Below are positions 1 through 7,616 of a stretch of 20,991 nt of DNA, piece by piece. The DNA lies in assembly GCA_964595355.1 (NCBI GenBank), contig CAZQQD010000052.1, forward strand, positions 1 through 20,991, read 5' to 3'. The notes beneath the pieces were generated by a model that saw only the letters and a list, made by a program, of their open reading frames with translations, was not told the DNA's origin and ran no database searches. Origin of the DNA: JAKAGZ01 sp964595355. GTDB lineage: Bacteria > Bacteroidota > Ignavibacteria > Ignavibacteriales > Ignavibacteriaceae. The position numbers and the translations under genes are program-made. How positions within the stretch are numbered: the first letter of the stretch is position 1; the number at the start of each line of letters is the position of its first letter.

Positions 1-2
1 TT

Positions 3-545
3 TTTGCAACGGGAACTATTATTTGTAAAGAAACTGAGATAGACGTTGCAATTCACGAAGAGATAGATAATGAAATAGAATTTGATATTTCTACGAATAA
101 TTCCTGTAAGCCTGATGATGATGTTACAGAGCTGTCGAACTGGAGTTATTCTAATTGGAGCCCGGGGGATGGTGCTCCAAAAGATAATTCAGTTGTAAGA
201 GAAGTTGAAATTATTCCCCGAAAATTAATTTTATCAATTGCACCTGTTCATAAAAAAATCTGGCTTCACAATGTTGAATCAGGTGTCAATCATTTAATTC
301 CGTTAAGTAATTTTTATAATCAGTTAATGATGGTAAAAGATATCAGGAATACCGAGGTTGCTCTTAATCCCGGAGTATTTTTTGAACAATTAAATAACTA
401 TTCAGATGGTGATCTGGTTTCTGCGCTGATCACTTACAATAAATACATAAAAAGATTTGATATAGATATGACTTTTTTTGAAAAAGAAAATGATAAATCT
501 TCTTCTAAAAGTATATTTAGTTTTCTGAAAAGAGGTAAAAATTGA
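3..545 (+). CDS. 3' end of an unrecognised protein gene (partial, start lies outside the window)
   Basis: The reading frame is open from base 3 to a TGA at 543-545 and gives the last 180 residues of a protein whose start is off the left edge. I do not recognise the family. The visible part is acidic in its first third, has several Trp, Asn and Ser residues around residues 50-65 of the fragment, and ends in a Lys/Ser-rich tail (..SIFSFLKRGKN). I see no membrane segment and no clear catalytic motif. A Met-Met at base 327 could be called as a start, but codons in the same frame stay open upstream to the window edge, so an internal start is unlikely. The stop overlaps the TTG start of kdsD by four bases, so the two are probably co-transcribed and translationally coupled. 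This places the gene in the envelope operon, but its role is unknown. Confidence 0.75.
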   Translation, partial: FATGTIICKETEIDVAIHEEIDNEIEFDISTNNSCKPDDDVTELSNWSYSNWSPGDGAPKDNSVVREVEIIPRKLILSIAPVHKKIWLHNVESGVNHLIPLSNFYNQLMMVKDIRNTEVALNPGVFFEQLNNYSDGDLVSALITYNKYIKRFDIDMTFFEKENDKSSSKSIFSFLKRGKN

Positions 546-1519
546 ACATTGAAGAAATAATAAAAACAGGTAAAGAAGTAATAAATATTGAAGCCGGCGC
601 CGTGGCTGGCTTGACTGAAAGTATCAATGAGCAATTTGCACGGGCAGTTGATCTGATATATCATTCAAAAGGTAGAGTGGTTTTATCGGGTATGGGTAAA
701 TCCGGTCTTGTAGCGAGAAAGATCGTTGCTACTTTAAACTCGACAGGAACTGCGTCAATATTTCTCCATCCTACAGATGCATTGCACGGTGATTTGGGAA
801 TGGTAAGAAAAGAAGACGTGGTTATCTTGATTTCTAAGAGTGGGGAAACTGAAGAAATTATCAACCTTTTACCTATGCTAAAAAGGCTAAACGTTTCTCT
901 CATTGCGTTGTGCGGCAAAGAAGATTCAAAACTTGCTCACGAATGCGATCTTTTTCTAAGTATTGCTGTAAAGGAAGAAGCATGTCCGCACGATCTGGCT
1001 CCGACTGCTTCAACAACCGCAACCCTGGTAATTGGCGACGCTCTATCGGTAACTTTATTAAAGAAAAGAGGATTTACTGCAGAGGATTTTGCTCTGCTTC
1101 ATCCTGGTGGAAGTCTCGGTAAAAGATTGTCTCTACAGATTAAAGAAATTATGACACAGGGCGATAGAATACCTGTTGTTAAAGAAGACTGTCCTATTAA
1201 GGATGTTATTCTTGAGATCACTTCAAAGAGGCTTGGTGCGACGTGTGTTGTTGATTCAAACGGAACACTTACCGGAATAGTTACTGACGGCGATTTGAGG
1301 AGGCTGCTTGAAAAAACACTGGATATAAAGGAGCTTATTGCAAAAGATATAATGACGAAAAATCCAAAGGTTATGAACCCGGATTATCTGGCATCCTTTG
1401 CACTCCAACAAATGGAAAATCACAAAATAACTTCTTTAATCATTATCGATGAAAGTAAACACCCCGTAGGAATAATACACCTCCATGACCTGATAAATCT
1501 TGGGTTAACTCAAAGATGA
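542..1519 (+). CDS. kdsD: Arabinose-5-phosphate isomerase (SIS domain plus CBS pair)
   Basis: Converts D-ribulose 5-phosphate to D-arabinose 5-phosphate, the first committed step towards Kdo, the sugar joining lipid A to the LPS core; cytosolic. The 325 residues match the usual KdsD length. A SIS domain (about 30-175) carries GMGKSG at 50-55, SKSGETEE at 98-105 and HPGGSLGKRL at 187-196. It is followed by two CBS repeats (about 200-325). The residues known to matter in E. coli KdsD (Lys59, Glu111, Glu152, His193) fall at K53, E105, E146 and H187 with a constant offset of six, so an active enzyme is expected. The start is TTG at 542, six bases after AGAGG (531-535) and overlapping the previous stop. 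It ends overlapping lptC by ATGA. No kdsC phosphatase gene lies between kdsD and lptC, unlike the enterobacterial cluster. Confidence 0.96.
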   Translation: MNIEEIIKTGKEVINIEAGAVAGLTESINEQFARAVDLIYHSKGRVVLSGMGKSGLVARKIVATLNSTGTASIFLHPTDALHGDLGMVRKEDVVILISKSGETEEIINLLPMLKRLNVSLIALCGKEDSKLAHECDLFLSIAVKEEACPHDLAPTASTTATLVIGDALSVTLLKKRGFTAEDFALLHPGGSLGKRLSLQIKEIMTQGDRIPVVKEDCPIKDVILEITSKRLGATCVVDSNGTLTGIVTDGDLRRLLEKTLDIKELIAKDIMTKNPKVMNPDYLASFALQQMENHKITSLIIIDESKHPVGIIHLHDLINLGLTQR

Positions 1520-2055
1520 AATATATTCTCTTCATCATTTTTATATCGTTCATTACAGGCTGCAATAGTGATAAAGTAAAACCTACGATTGATACTTCAT
1601 TGAAGACTGGTGAACTTCCTTCTCAGGAGAGCTGGAATTCAACAATTGTTTTCAGCGATTCCGGAAAAACAAAAGCAATATTACATACCGGACATTTGAG
1701 AGTATTTGAACAATCTCACGAAACTCTGCTGGACCAGGGAATGAAAGTAGATTTTTACGATGATAATATGGTAAAGACTTCTACTATTACGTCAAAAAGA
1801 GGTAAAGTGGATGATGCTACAAAGGATCTTTATGCAATCGATAGTGTAGTTGCAGTCAGTGACAGTGGTACAGTAGTAAAAACAGAAGAATTAATGTTCA
1901 GGAACAAAGACCAAAAGATTGTGAGTGACAAATTTGTTACAATTGTATCTCCGAAAGAAACTATAAAAGGATATGGCTTTGAATCGGACCGAAACCTGCA
2001 AAACTATGTAATCTATAATATAACTTATATTACCAGGACAGATACAACCAAATAA
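1516..2055 (+). CDS. lptC: LptC-like LPS-export lipoprotein
   Basis: Predicted LPS export component bridging the inner-membrane LptBFG transporter and periplasmic LptA. The 179-residue product starts with a short hydrophobic signal and a lipobox (FITG before Cys16), so it should be a lipoprotein, whereas E. coli LptC has an N-terminal transmembrane anchor. The body (about 45-165) shows the alternating beta-strand pattern of the LptC/OstA jelly-roll, with repeated phrases of the type 'SKRGKVDDATKDLYAIDSVV' that recur in the next gene. Assignment rests on this pattern and on position: the start overlaps kdsD by ATGA, and the stop is two bases from the OstA-like gene. Sequence identity in this family is low, so the family call is stronger than any residue-level statement. 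Confidence 0.85.
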   Translation: MKYILFIIFISFITGCNSDKVKPTIDTSLKTGELPSQESWNSTIVFSDSGKTKAILHTGHLRVFEQSHETLLDQGMKVDFYDDNMVKTSTITSKRGKVDDATKDLYAIDSVVAVSDSGTVVKTEELMFRNKDQKIVSDKFVTIVSPKETIKGYGFESDRNLQNYVIYNITYITRTDTTK

Positions 2056-2057
2056 AT

Positions 2058-3470
2058 ATGATAAAATATTTCATAATAATTTTTATACTTACAGGCTTAA
2101 CCTCATTATTTGCACAGGATGATTTCATACAGGTAAAAGGCGATAGTCTTGTTGGGAAAACTGTTGATGGTGAAATGGTCCGGGAAGTCTATGGCAATGT
2201 TGTTCTAACTCAGGGTAATGTCGTAATTACATGTAATAAAGCCACGCAATTTATTTCCAGGAATGAAGCTGAGCTGGTTGGCAATGTTGTTATAAAACAG
2301 GACAGCATTACGATATCAACTGAAAGAGGATTCTATTATGGACATGAAAAAGAATCTGTATCTGATACTGCTGTAAAGCTTGAGGACAAGAAAGTTACAT
2401 TAATTGCCAAACGTGGTAAATATTTTTTCGATGAACATAGGGCATTTTTTCAGGATAGCGTGAAATTAAAAGATTCTGTTTCTGTATTAACTTCAGACAG
2501 TCTGACTTATTTTAAAGATGAAGACAGGATTGTAGCTGTAAGCAATGTAAATATAGTTGATACAGCAAGCTCAATATTTGCAGACAGTCTTGAGCATTTT
2601 CGAAAAACGGGAGTGACTTATGCTGATAATAATGTTAAAGCAGTTAACAGAGCCAATCGTCTGATTTTATTCGGAGATCACCTTGAAGATTACCCTGAAA
2701 AGCATTACACTCTGGTAAATAAAAATCCTGTATTATTACAAATTGATACCTCATATGTTCATAAGGTGGATAGCTTATCGGAGAACCAGGTGCAAAGTGA
2801 AGATTCGACTATGCAGATAGACTCACTACTTATAAAATCAAAATTGATGGAAGCATTTCGCGATACTCTTGATTATTTTAAAGCTACAGATTCAGTCAGT
2901 ATTATTCGTGGCGAATTTGCGTCGGTAAATAATTTAACATTATACTACAGAAAAGCAGGTGAAATAATTACTTATAAAACTTCAGATTCAACTGCCCAGC
3001 CTTATTTATGGTATGAAAATACTCAATTAACTGGAGATTCAGTGACGATCTTTTTGGATAGTAACAGGATTCATTTTTTAAAGGTTAACGATGATGCATA
3101 TATAATTTCACAGAATGAAACCTATCACGACAGGTTTGACCAGACTTCAGGTGACAGCGTTTTTATGACGTTTGAAAACTCCAGATTACAGGAGACAAAT
3201 ATCTGGGGAAATATGTTCAGTATTTACTATCAGTATGATGAAGAGAGGCCAAATGGATTGACGAAATCTTCTGCCCAAAATGCTGTGATTAATTTTGTTG
3301 ATAACAAAGTTGAGGAAATCAGAATGTATGGTTCGCCAAACAGCGAATTTTATCCTGAAAGACTTGTCAAAGGGAAGGAAGATACATTTGTATTAGCAAA
3401 GTATGTACCTTATAAAGCAAGACCTGAAAAAGAAAGTATACTTGATGATATAAGTCCCAGGTGGAAATAA
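2058..3470 (+). CDS. Long LptA/OstA-like periplasmic LPS-transport protein
   Basis: Likely periplasmic bridge carrying LPS between LptC and the outer-membrane translocon. A signal peptide (hydrophobic 4-17, cleavage after LFAQ at about residue 20) precedes an OstA-type region rich in short strands. Repeated elements such as 'EVYGNVVLTQGNVVITCNKA', 'AELVGNVVIKQDSITIST' and 'VSVLTSDSLTYF' mark the jelly-roll rungs at about 40-230. A second stretch of the same style (about 265-440, with phrases like 'DSVTIFLDSNRIHFL') follows a Ser/Gln-rich linker. At 470 residues it is more than twice the length of E. coli LptA (about 185) and shows no obvious outer-membrane barrel, so it is not LptD. It probably builds a longer bridge by itself; that is inference. 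The gene follows lptC with a two-base gap. Confidence 0.82.
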   Translation: MIKYFIIIFILTGLTSLFAQDDFIQVKGDSLVGKTVDGEMVREVYGNVVLTQGNVVITCNKATQFISRNEAELVGNVVIKQDSITISTERGFYYGHEKESVSDTAVKLEDKKVTLIAKRGKYFFDEHRAFFQDSVKLKDSVSVLTSDSLTYFKDEDRIVAVSNVNIVDTASSIFADSLEHFRKTGVTYADNNVKAVNRANRLILFGDHLEDYPEKHYTLVNKNPVLLQIDTSYVHKVDSLSENQVQSEDSTMQIDSLLIKSKLMEAFRDTLDYFKATDSVSIIRGEFASVNNLTLYYRKAGEIITYKTSDSTAQPYLWYENTQLTGDSVTIFLDSNRIHFLKVNDDAYIISQNETYHDRFDQTSGDSVFMTFENSRLQETNIWGNMFSIYYQYDEERPNGLTKSSAQNAVINFVDNKVEEIRMYGSPNSEFYPERLVKGKEDTFVLAKYVPYKARPEKESILDDISPRWK

Positions 3471-3521
3471 TATTGTTATTAAAACTGTAAACTGAAATGA
3501 ATCTGAAAATATTAGTAAATT

Positions 3522-3536
3522 AACAAATCATTTGTT
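3522..3536. promoter_or_regulatory. 15-base perfect palindrome before lptB (operator-like)
   Basis: AACAAATCATTTGTT reads the same on both strands around a central base (7-1-7). It lies in the 118-base gap between the OstA-like gene and lptB, about 53 bases before the lptB start. The size and symmetry suit a dimeric repressor site, but the region is very AT-rich and no regulator can be named. Confidence 0.35.
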
Positions 3537-3569
3537 TGCATTATTAACAAAATTAAAAAGAAGCACGTA

Positions 3570-3599
3570 ATGGCTTTTTCCGTTTATTATGGAACATAA
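3570..3599 (+). other. Possible nine-codon leader ORF overlapping the lptB start
   Basis: An ATG at 3570 opens a nine-codon frame (MAFSVYYGT) closing with TAA at 3597-3599, eight bases inside lptB. AAAAGAAG at 3556-3563 is the only purine-rich stretch in the leader. It is seven bases from this ATG but about 25 bases from the lptB ATG, which has no ribosome site of its own. The leader could deliver ribosomes to lptB by termination and re-initiation. It may equally be chance. Confidence 0.3.
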
Positions 3600-4335
3600 T
3601 ACCCTAAGTTGTAAAAATCTCGTAAAAATTTATAAGAAACGCGCTGTTGTAAATAAGGCTTCTGTAGAAGTTTCAAAAGGGAAGATAGTCGGCCTTCTCG
3701 GTCCGAACGGTGCTGGTAAAACTACTACTTTTTATATGATAACCGGAATGATAAGACCAGATTCCGGTAACGTTTATCTCGATGGTGAAGATATTACTAA
3801 AGTTCCGATGTACCAGCGTGCTAGAATGGGAATTGGTTACCTTCCTCAGGAAGCTTCAATTTTTAGAAGACTTACAGTTGAACAGAATTTAATGGCAATT
3901 CTTGAAATGATGGACCTTGATGCTAAAGCAAAAAAAGAAAAATGTGAAAGATTACTTGAGGAATTGAGTATTTCTCATTTAAGAAAAAGTATCGGTGTTC
4001 AATTAAGTGGGGGTGAAAGGAGAAGAACAGAGATAGCTAGATCATTAACCACAGATCCGGATTTTATTTTACTTGATGAGCCCTTTGCTGGTGTTGATCC
4101 TATTGCGGTTGAGGATATAATGAACATAGTAGCGAATTTAAAAGAACGGGGAATAGGTGTGCTGATAACAGATCACAACGTACACGAAACATTGAGTATT
4201 GTCGATAATGCTTACATACTTATAAACGGAACAATCTTCAAACAGGGAAATGCAAAAGAACTTGCTGAAGATGAAGAGATAAGAAAACTTTACCTTGGCG
4301 AAAAGTTCAGGCTTGACAGATATTCAAGTGAGTGA
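3589..4335 (+). CDS. lptB: LPS export ABC transporter ATPase LptB
   Basis: Cytosolic ATPase that powers LPS extraction from the inner membrane with the LptF and LptG permeases, which are not in this window. At 248 residues it is close to the usual 240. Motifs in order: Walker A GPNGAGKT at 38-45, Q-loop Gln87, signature LSGGE at 139-143, Walker B ILLDE at 160-164, and switch His196 in TDHNVHET. The LptB-type ending YLGEKF is present. An in-frame TAA at 3568 leaves ATG 3589 as the only normal start. No Shine-Dalgarno sequence lies at the expected distance. The 118-base leader holds a palindrome and a short ORF, so this gene may be expressed separately from the kdsD-lptC-OstA group. No clear terminator is visible in the 64 bases between it and the convergent cupin gene. 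Confidence 0.95.
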   Translation: MEHNTLSCKNLVKIYKKRAVVNKASVEVSKGKIVGLLGPNGAGKTTTFYMITGMIRPDSGNVYLDGEDITKVPMYQRARMGIGYLPQEASIFRRLTVEQNLMAILEMMDLDAKAKKEKCERLLEELSISHLRKSIGVQLSGGERRRTEIARSLTTDPDFILLDEPFAGVDPIAVEDIMNIVANLKERGIGVLITDHNVHETLSIVDNAYILINGTIFKQGNAKELAEDEEIRKLYLGEKFRLDRYSSE

Positions 4336-4399
4336 ATCATAAATCCGAAATAATAAATCTTAAAAAAACACCAAATTTCCAGTTTCTAAGCAGAACTAT

Positions 4400-4747
4400 C
4401 TATTCGCATTCAACCCTGTCACCCTGACTCTTCGGCGAAGAGATCACTAAAAAGACCACATCCCTGTTAGATTCGTTTTTGAATTTATGAATGGTACCGG
4501 GAGGAATTTCAAGCCCCTCATTTTTTGAAAGATTAACAATTTTATCCGGAAGTTCTATCGTACCCTCGCCTTTGAGAACAAAGAAAAATTGTCTTGAAAT
4601 GTTATGATAATGTTTTAATTCCGATTTACCGGCAGGAACTTTTTCCCGAATTACACTCAGGTTATCGTTGTTTACCAGGTGCCACCCATCGCACACTTCA
4701 CCCCACGTGTAATGTTCTGCATTTGATTTGTTTATTTTGTTTGTCAT
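4400..4747 (-). CDS. Small single-domain cupin protein
   Basis: A 115-residue protein that is essentially one cupin beta-barrel. The first cupin motif spans about 40-60, with H46 and H48 as likely metal ligands and Gln53 where the consensus has Glu. The second is 'EIPPGTIHKFKNES' (80-93) with H87 as the third His. The pattern resembles stand-alone cupin_2 proteins related to mannose-6-phosphate isomerase, many of which have no known substrate, so no reaction is assigned. The start overlaps the stop of the M15 peptidase gene by four bases (ATGA-type overlap at 4744-4747), which implies joint translation. The three His suggest it still binds a metal. Whether it acts on a sugar or another small ligand cannot be read from the sequence. 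Confidence 0.85.
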   Translation of the reverse strand: MTNKINKSNAEHYTWGEVCDGWHLVNNDNLSVIREKVPAGKSELKHYHNISRQFFFVLKGEGTIELPDKIVNLSKNEGLEIPPGTIHKFKNESNRDVVFLVISSPKSQGDRVECE

Positions 4748-5373
4748 TTTAATTTTTCAAAATGTTGATAATCAGTTCGTGTTTTCCAATCGCCGCCCCA
4801 GCTCCAGCCCCTTTCTTTGAATAATTTTACAACAATAGATCGCTTCGAGATTGTGCCGTTTACTTTAGGATTGTAAACGGCTCCTTCGGGTGAGGCTTTG
4901 CCATCAATTATTTGTGGATTTTGCCATGGGTTAATATCAATAGCCTTGCCGGTTGAGTGGTTCGAAAACCTATTAGTATTTGCGACCAGTCTATAATTAA
5001 ATGCCGATGTGTTGTTTGCTTTCATCGATTCATCATCTGACCAGTTATATCTTACAACCGGAATAACTCTTTTAATTGGAAATCTCTTTTCCTTTAACAT
5101 TTCAAATATCCACTCAATATCATTTACAAGGTCTTTATGAATGACAAGCTGCCCTTTATGCAGCTTGTCATCGAACGAATAATAATAAACATCGACAAGC
5201 CGGAGATCCGTTTTTATGTTTCCGGGAATTTTCTTTCCAGCAAGGGCTTCGGTTAAAGTGTAATTGCAATCCGAAATTACCCTTGTTTGCTGTGATTCAT
5301 TATTCATTTTACTGCCTGTACTTATAAAAATGAATATCAAACTGGCAAGAATATAAAAATGTTTTACCTTCAT
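4744..5373 (-). CDS. M15-family peptidase (D-Ala-D-Ala carboxypeptidase / endolysin-like)
   Basis: Predicted zinc peptidase acting on peptidoglycan stem peptides outside the cytoplasm. The 209-residue product starts with a hydrophobic export signal (about 6-19). The M15 zinc site is visible: NHSTGKAIDIN with H139 and D146, then DYQHFEK with H204; the SxHxxGxAxD spacing is as in the VanY/L-alanyl-D-glutamate peptidase group. The sequence PWQNP after the zinc motif and the Trp-rich WSWGGDW (190-196) are typical of the M15C subgroup. It is upstream of and overlaps the cupin gene. The signal has no clear lipobox, so it is secreted or membrane-anchored by the uncleaved signal. The exact bond cut (D,D-carboxypeptidase or L,D-endopeptidase) cannot be told from the sequence. 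Confidence 0.88.
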   Translation of the reverse strand: MKVKHFYILASLIFIFISTGSKMNNESQQTRVISDCNYTLTEALAGKKIPGNIKTDLRLVDVYYYSFDDKLHKGQLVIHKDLVNDIEWIFEMLKEKRFPIKRVIPVVRYNWSDDESMKANNTSAFNYRLVANTNRFSNHSTGKAIDINPWQNPQIIDGKASPEGAVYNPKVNGTISKRSIVVKLFKERGWSWGGDWKTRTDYQHFEKLK

Positions 5374-5439
5374 AGATTACTATAAACCAATGCTTAATTT
5401 AGTAAAAAGTACAGACAAGTGGATTTAGAACAGATTATT

Positions 5440-6336
5440 TCAGTCAACGGTAAATTCTTTTACTACACCTTGTTTCGCAAAGGTTTCAGAAATCCATGCA
5501 TACCTTCCGGGTGTAAGATTAATTTTAAAGTAAGATGTATTTCCAACGGGCATTTCCTGAGTTCCTCCTAAGAATTCAGCAGGAGCGGGTGTTCTCAAAC
5601 CGTTAATATTCATCCAGTCCATCCAGTTGATAACATCGTTCAGATCAGTGTCCTTTTTCAGTCTGACAAGATGAACATCATTTCCTAGCCCAAATTCAGG
5701 TTGTTCTTTAAAGTGTACGGCTACTATGTGTTCTCCTGAGGATATATTTCCTTTTACTTCCATATTTGCATTTGTAAGGTTTATTTCTATATCTGCATCG
5801 TCAGGTTCTTTCATTTTGGAAATTTCATTTGTAACTGTTACAGGACGAATCATTCCAAGTTCACCGTGGAATTTTCCCTCTTCAGTTTTCATATAACATT
5901 CCATTACATAATTGCCCGGTATAAGTTTTAATGTTACTTCCGTAGAATCTCCTCTTGCTATGAGGCCAGAGCCACCCATATACTTCGCCGAAGCATACCA
6001 TTTGGGAAGTAAGCTGCCGAGAAAATTTCCTGCCACTTCCTTCGACGCACCAGCCTGCAATGTATCCCATGTTGCTGCAAAAGCGGAAACTACTTCACTG
6101 GTATAATCCTGAAACGTAGCTCCATCAGGAAGTAAGGTTAAATAGAAAAAGTGAGTTGCGTGTCCGTCATTCACAAGCCTGAATGTTGACCATCCGGAAG
6201 GAATAGTTGGATTCATATTAAAATAATAATCCTTTGCAACTACTCTCACAAGATTAGTATTCTTGTTATTACTACAGGAAAGGGAAAAAACTGAAATAGC
6301 TATTAAGGCTGTAAGTAAAATGGATAGTTTTTTCAT
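5440..6336 (-). CDS. Lipoprotein with two cupredoxin-like repeats
   Basis: A 298-residue lipoprotein: hydrophobic signal, then lipobox SLSC with Cys21. The mature part looks like two diverged copies of a cupredoxin-type beta-sandwich. Copy 1 (about 28-168) has the N-x-G-x-x-x-H pattern (N56, G58, H62) and the ending PGNYVMEC..H..GM, giving C147, H157 and M162. This is the ligand order (His, Cys, His, Met) of type 1 copper proteins, though the Cys-to-His loop (nine residues between) is long. Copy 2 (about 182-298) repeats the frame (DVHLVRL with H222, then PGRYAWIS) but has Ser at the Cys place and no following His/Met. I infer copper binding or electron transfer for copy 1 and a structural role for copy 2. 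AAGGAG (6344-6349) sits seven bases before ATG. The gene stands alone, 66 bases from its downstream neighbour. I cannot name the family. Confidence 0.72.
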   Translation of the reverse strand: MKKLSILLTALIAISVFSLSCSNNKNTNLVRVVAKDYYFNMNPTIPSGWSTFRLVNDGHATHFFYLTLLPDGATFQDYTSEVVSAFAATWDTLQAGASKEVAGNFLGSLLPKWYASAKYMGGSGLIARGDSTEVTLKLIPGNYVMECYMKTEEGKFHGELGMIRPVTVTNEISKMKEPDDADIEINLTNANMEVKGNISSGEHIVAVHFKEQPEFGLGNDVHLVRLKKDTDLNDVINWMDWMNINGLRTPAPAEFLGGTQEMPVGNTSYFKINLTPGRYAWISETFAKQGVVKEFTVD

Positions 6337-6743
6337 TTTTTTGCTCCTTGTTTTGTGAATATAATATTGAGTATGCTTTTTGGAAATATACTGGATTTAA
6401 TAGCTTAGGCATTTAAATTCGAGATTGAATAATAATTTTTCCGGTTTTTTAAGTTATCAGGAATTATATGCTAAATAGCCATCTAAGGCTAAGGATAATA
6501 ATTACTCTAAAAAGAGGCAAGTAGAATAGCACAAAATATGAAAACAGAAAAGACGAATGGGTTAAAAAATTAAACAATTAAAAGTAATTGATAATTTTGT
6601 TTTACATTTGGCATTCATTTTTCGCATTCTATGTTTCACAATTATCCCTTAACAGTGCCGAAATCTGCTCACCTCCAACCAAGGAATAAGTGATTAAGAA
6701 GCAGGGTGTAATATGTTGCAGAACAGATTAAAAAACTGTTCTA
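6337..6743. other. 407-base intergenic region without a gene
   Basis: No coding frame with a plausible start and family signal was found on either strand. It holds the ribosome site of the cupredoxin-like gene at its left end and small inverted repeats: TAGCC/GGCTA (6476-6491, loop of six), CAATTA/TAATTG (6575-6590, loop of four), and the 7-bp repeat next to the kinase stop. No convincing promoter or structured RNA could be picked out by eye. Confidence 0.6.
6720..6742 (-). repeat. Inverted repeat just after the fructosamine-kinase stop
   Basis: AGAACAG at 6720-6726 pairs with CTGTTCT at 6736-6742 (7 bp, nine-base loop), starting one base after the (-) strand stop codon. On the (-) strand the T-run lies in the loop and not after the stem, so it is a poor intrinsic terminator. 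It may protect or stop the transcript, but weakly supported. Confidence 0.35.
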
Positions 6744-7616
6744 CTATAAATAACTTTTTACTAATGAAACAGCCTGAGAGTAATAACCTCTACCGAATAA
6801 ATTAAGATGATTCATTACATGATAGAGTTTGTAAATGTTTTCGCGGTGACGCCAGCCATCTTTTAAGGGGTATGTTTCATTGTATGTCGAGTAAAAGCTG
6901 TTGTCAAATCCACCGAATAATTTTGTCATAGCGAGGTCGGCCTCGCGGTGACCATAGTAGACCGCTGGATCAATTATACAGGCGTTTCCGTTTTCATCAG
7001 AAATATAATTACCGCTCCAAAGATCACCATGCAGTAGTGTTGGTTTTTCTTCGCTTCCTGATAAAATTTCTTCAAGTTTGCTTTCGAGCTTTTTGATTCC
7101 ATCTTTTAATTCTGTTGTGGTATAACCATTTCTTTCGGCGAGTCTGTACTGAAAAAGGATTCTCTTATTCCAGTAAAATTCCGTCCAGTTTTCTTTTTCA
7201 TTTTCATTAGGAATATTTTTCTGATCCGTTGAGCCTATGTAATTGTCTTCAAAAAAGCCAAATGAATGCGAGCAATATTTGTGCATATCAGCAAACTTTC
7301 TTCCGAAATCTTCAAAGAAACTTCTGCTTGGGTTACCACTTTCAATATGTTCAAGCAGTATAAAAGATTTTTCAGCTAAAATAACTTCAGGTATTCTTAT
7401 TGCATTTGCTTTGTCGAGTTCCTTCAAGCCGTTGGCTTCTTTCAGAAACATATCGTTTGAAGAAACATCAGTGAACTTAAGAAAATAATTTTTACCTGAT
7501 TTCGTTTCCAGTTTGCATGCATTGCTTATACATCCTCCGGAAACGGAATTGCTTGAAATTATTTCTGTTCTGGTCCTTTCTTCAATTTTCTTTTTCAACT
7601 CATAAGTGATTTTCAT
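6744..7616 (-). CDS. Fructosamine-3-kinase homologue (ribulosamine/erythrulosamine kinase), protein deglycation
   Basis: ATP-dependent kinase of the fructosamine-3-kinase family, which phosphorylates sugar adducts on lysines so that they fall off; tested bacterial members prefer ribulosamines and erythrulosamines. The 290 residues match the family length. Visible parts: P-loop region SVSGGCIS with Cys29, ATP-site Lys47 (YFLKF) and Glu60, catalytic loop LLHGDLWSGN at 194-203 with Asp198, metal-binding Asp216 in IIDPAVYYGHREADLAM, and the family tail LYHVMNHLNLFG (264-275). The P-loop Cys aligns with the redox-switch cysteine described for fructosamine-3-kinases. It overlaps the preceding LMW-phosphatase by 17 bases, the same order seen in other bacteria where the two form a deglycation pair. 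The HGDxWxGN loop, GHREADLAM and the tail separate it from aminoglycoside kinases. Confidence 0.94.
   Translation of the reverse strand: MKITYELKKKIEERTRTEIISSNSVSGGCISNACKLETKSGKNYFLKFTDVSSNDMFLKEANGLKELDKANAIRIPEVILAEKSFILLEHIESGNPSRSFFEDFGRKFADMHKYCSHSFGFFEDNYIGSTDQKNIPNENEKENWTEFYWNKRILFQYRLAERNGYTTTELKDGIKKLESKLEEILSGSEEKPTLLHGDLWSGNYISDENGNACIIDPAVYYGHREADLAMTKLFGGFDNSFYSTYNETYPLKDGWRHRENIYKLYHVMNHLNLFGRGYYSQAVSLVKSYL

Noticed and set aside
327..545. A separate 72-codon gene before kdsD
   Set aside because: The same frame is open without a stop from base 3, so this is the tail of a longer gene cut by the window edge.
2058..3470. LptD outer-membrane translocon
   Set aside because: The length (470) and the lack of a C-terminal run of amphipathic barrel strands and of LptD cysteines do not fit. 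It reads as an extended LptA/OstA protein.
6720..6742. Strong intrinsic terminator after the fructosamine kinase
   Set aside because: The stem is only 7 bp with moderate GC, and the T-run is in the loop, not after the stem.
6744..7616. Aminoglycoside phosphotransferase (resistance gene)
   Set aside because: The kinase fold is shared, but the HGDLWSGN loop, GHREADLAM and the C-terminal tail are those of the fructosamine-3-kinase family, and the gene is paired with an LMW-phosphatase.
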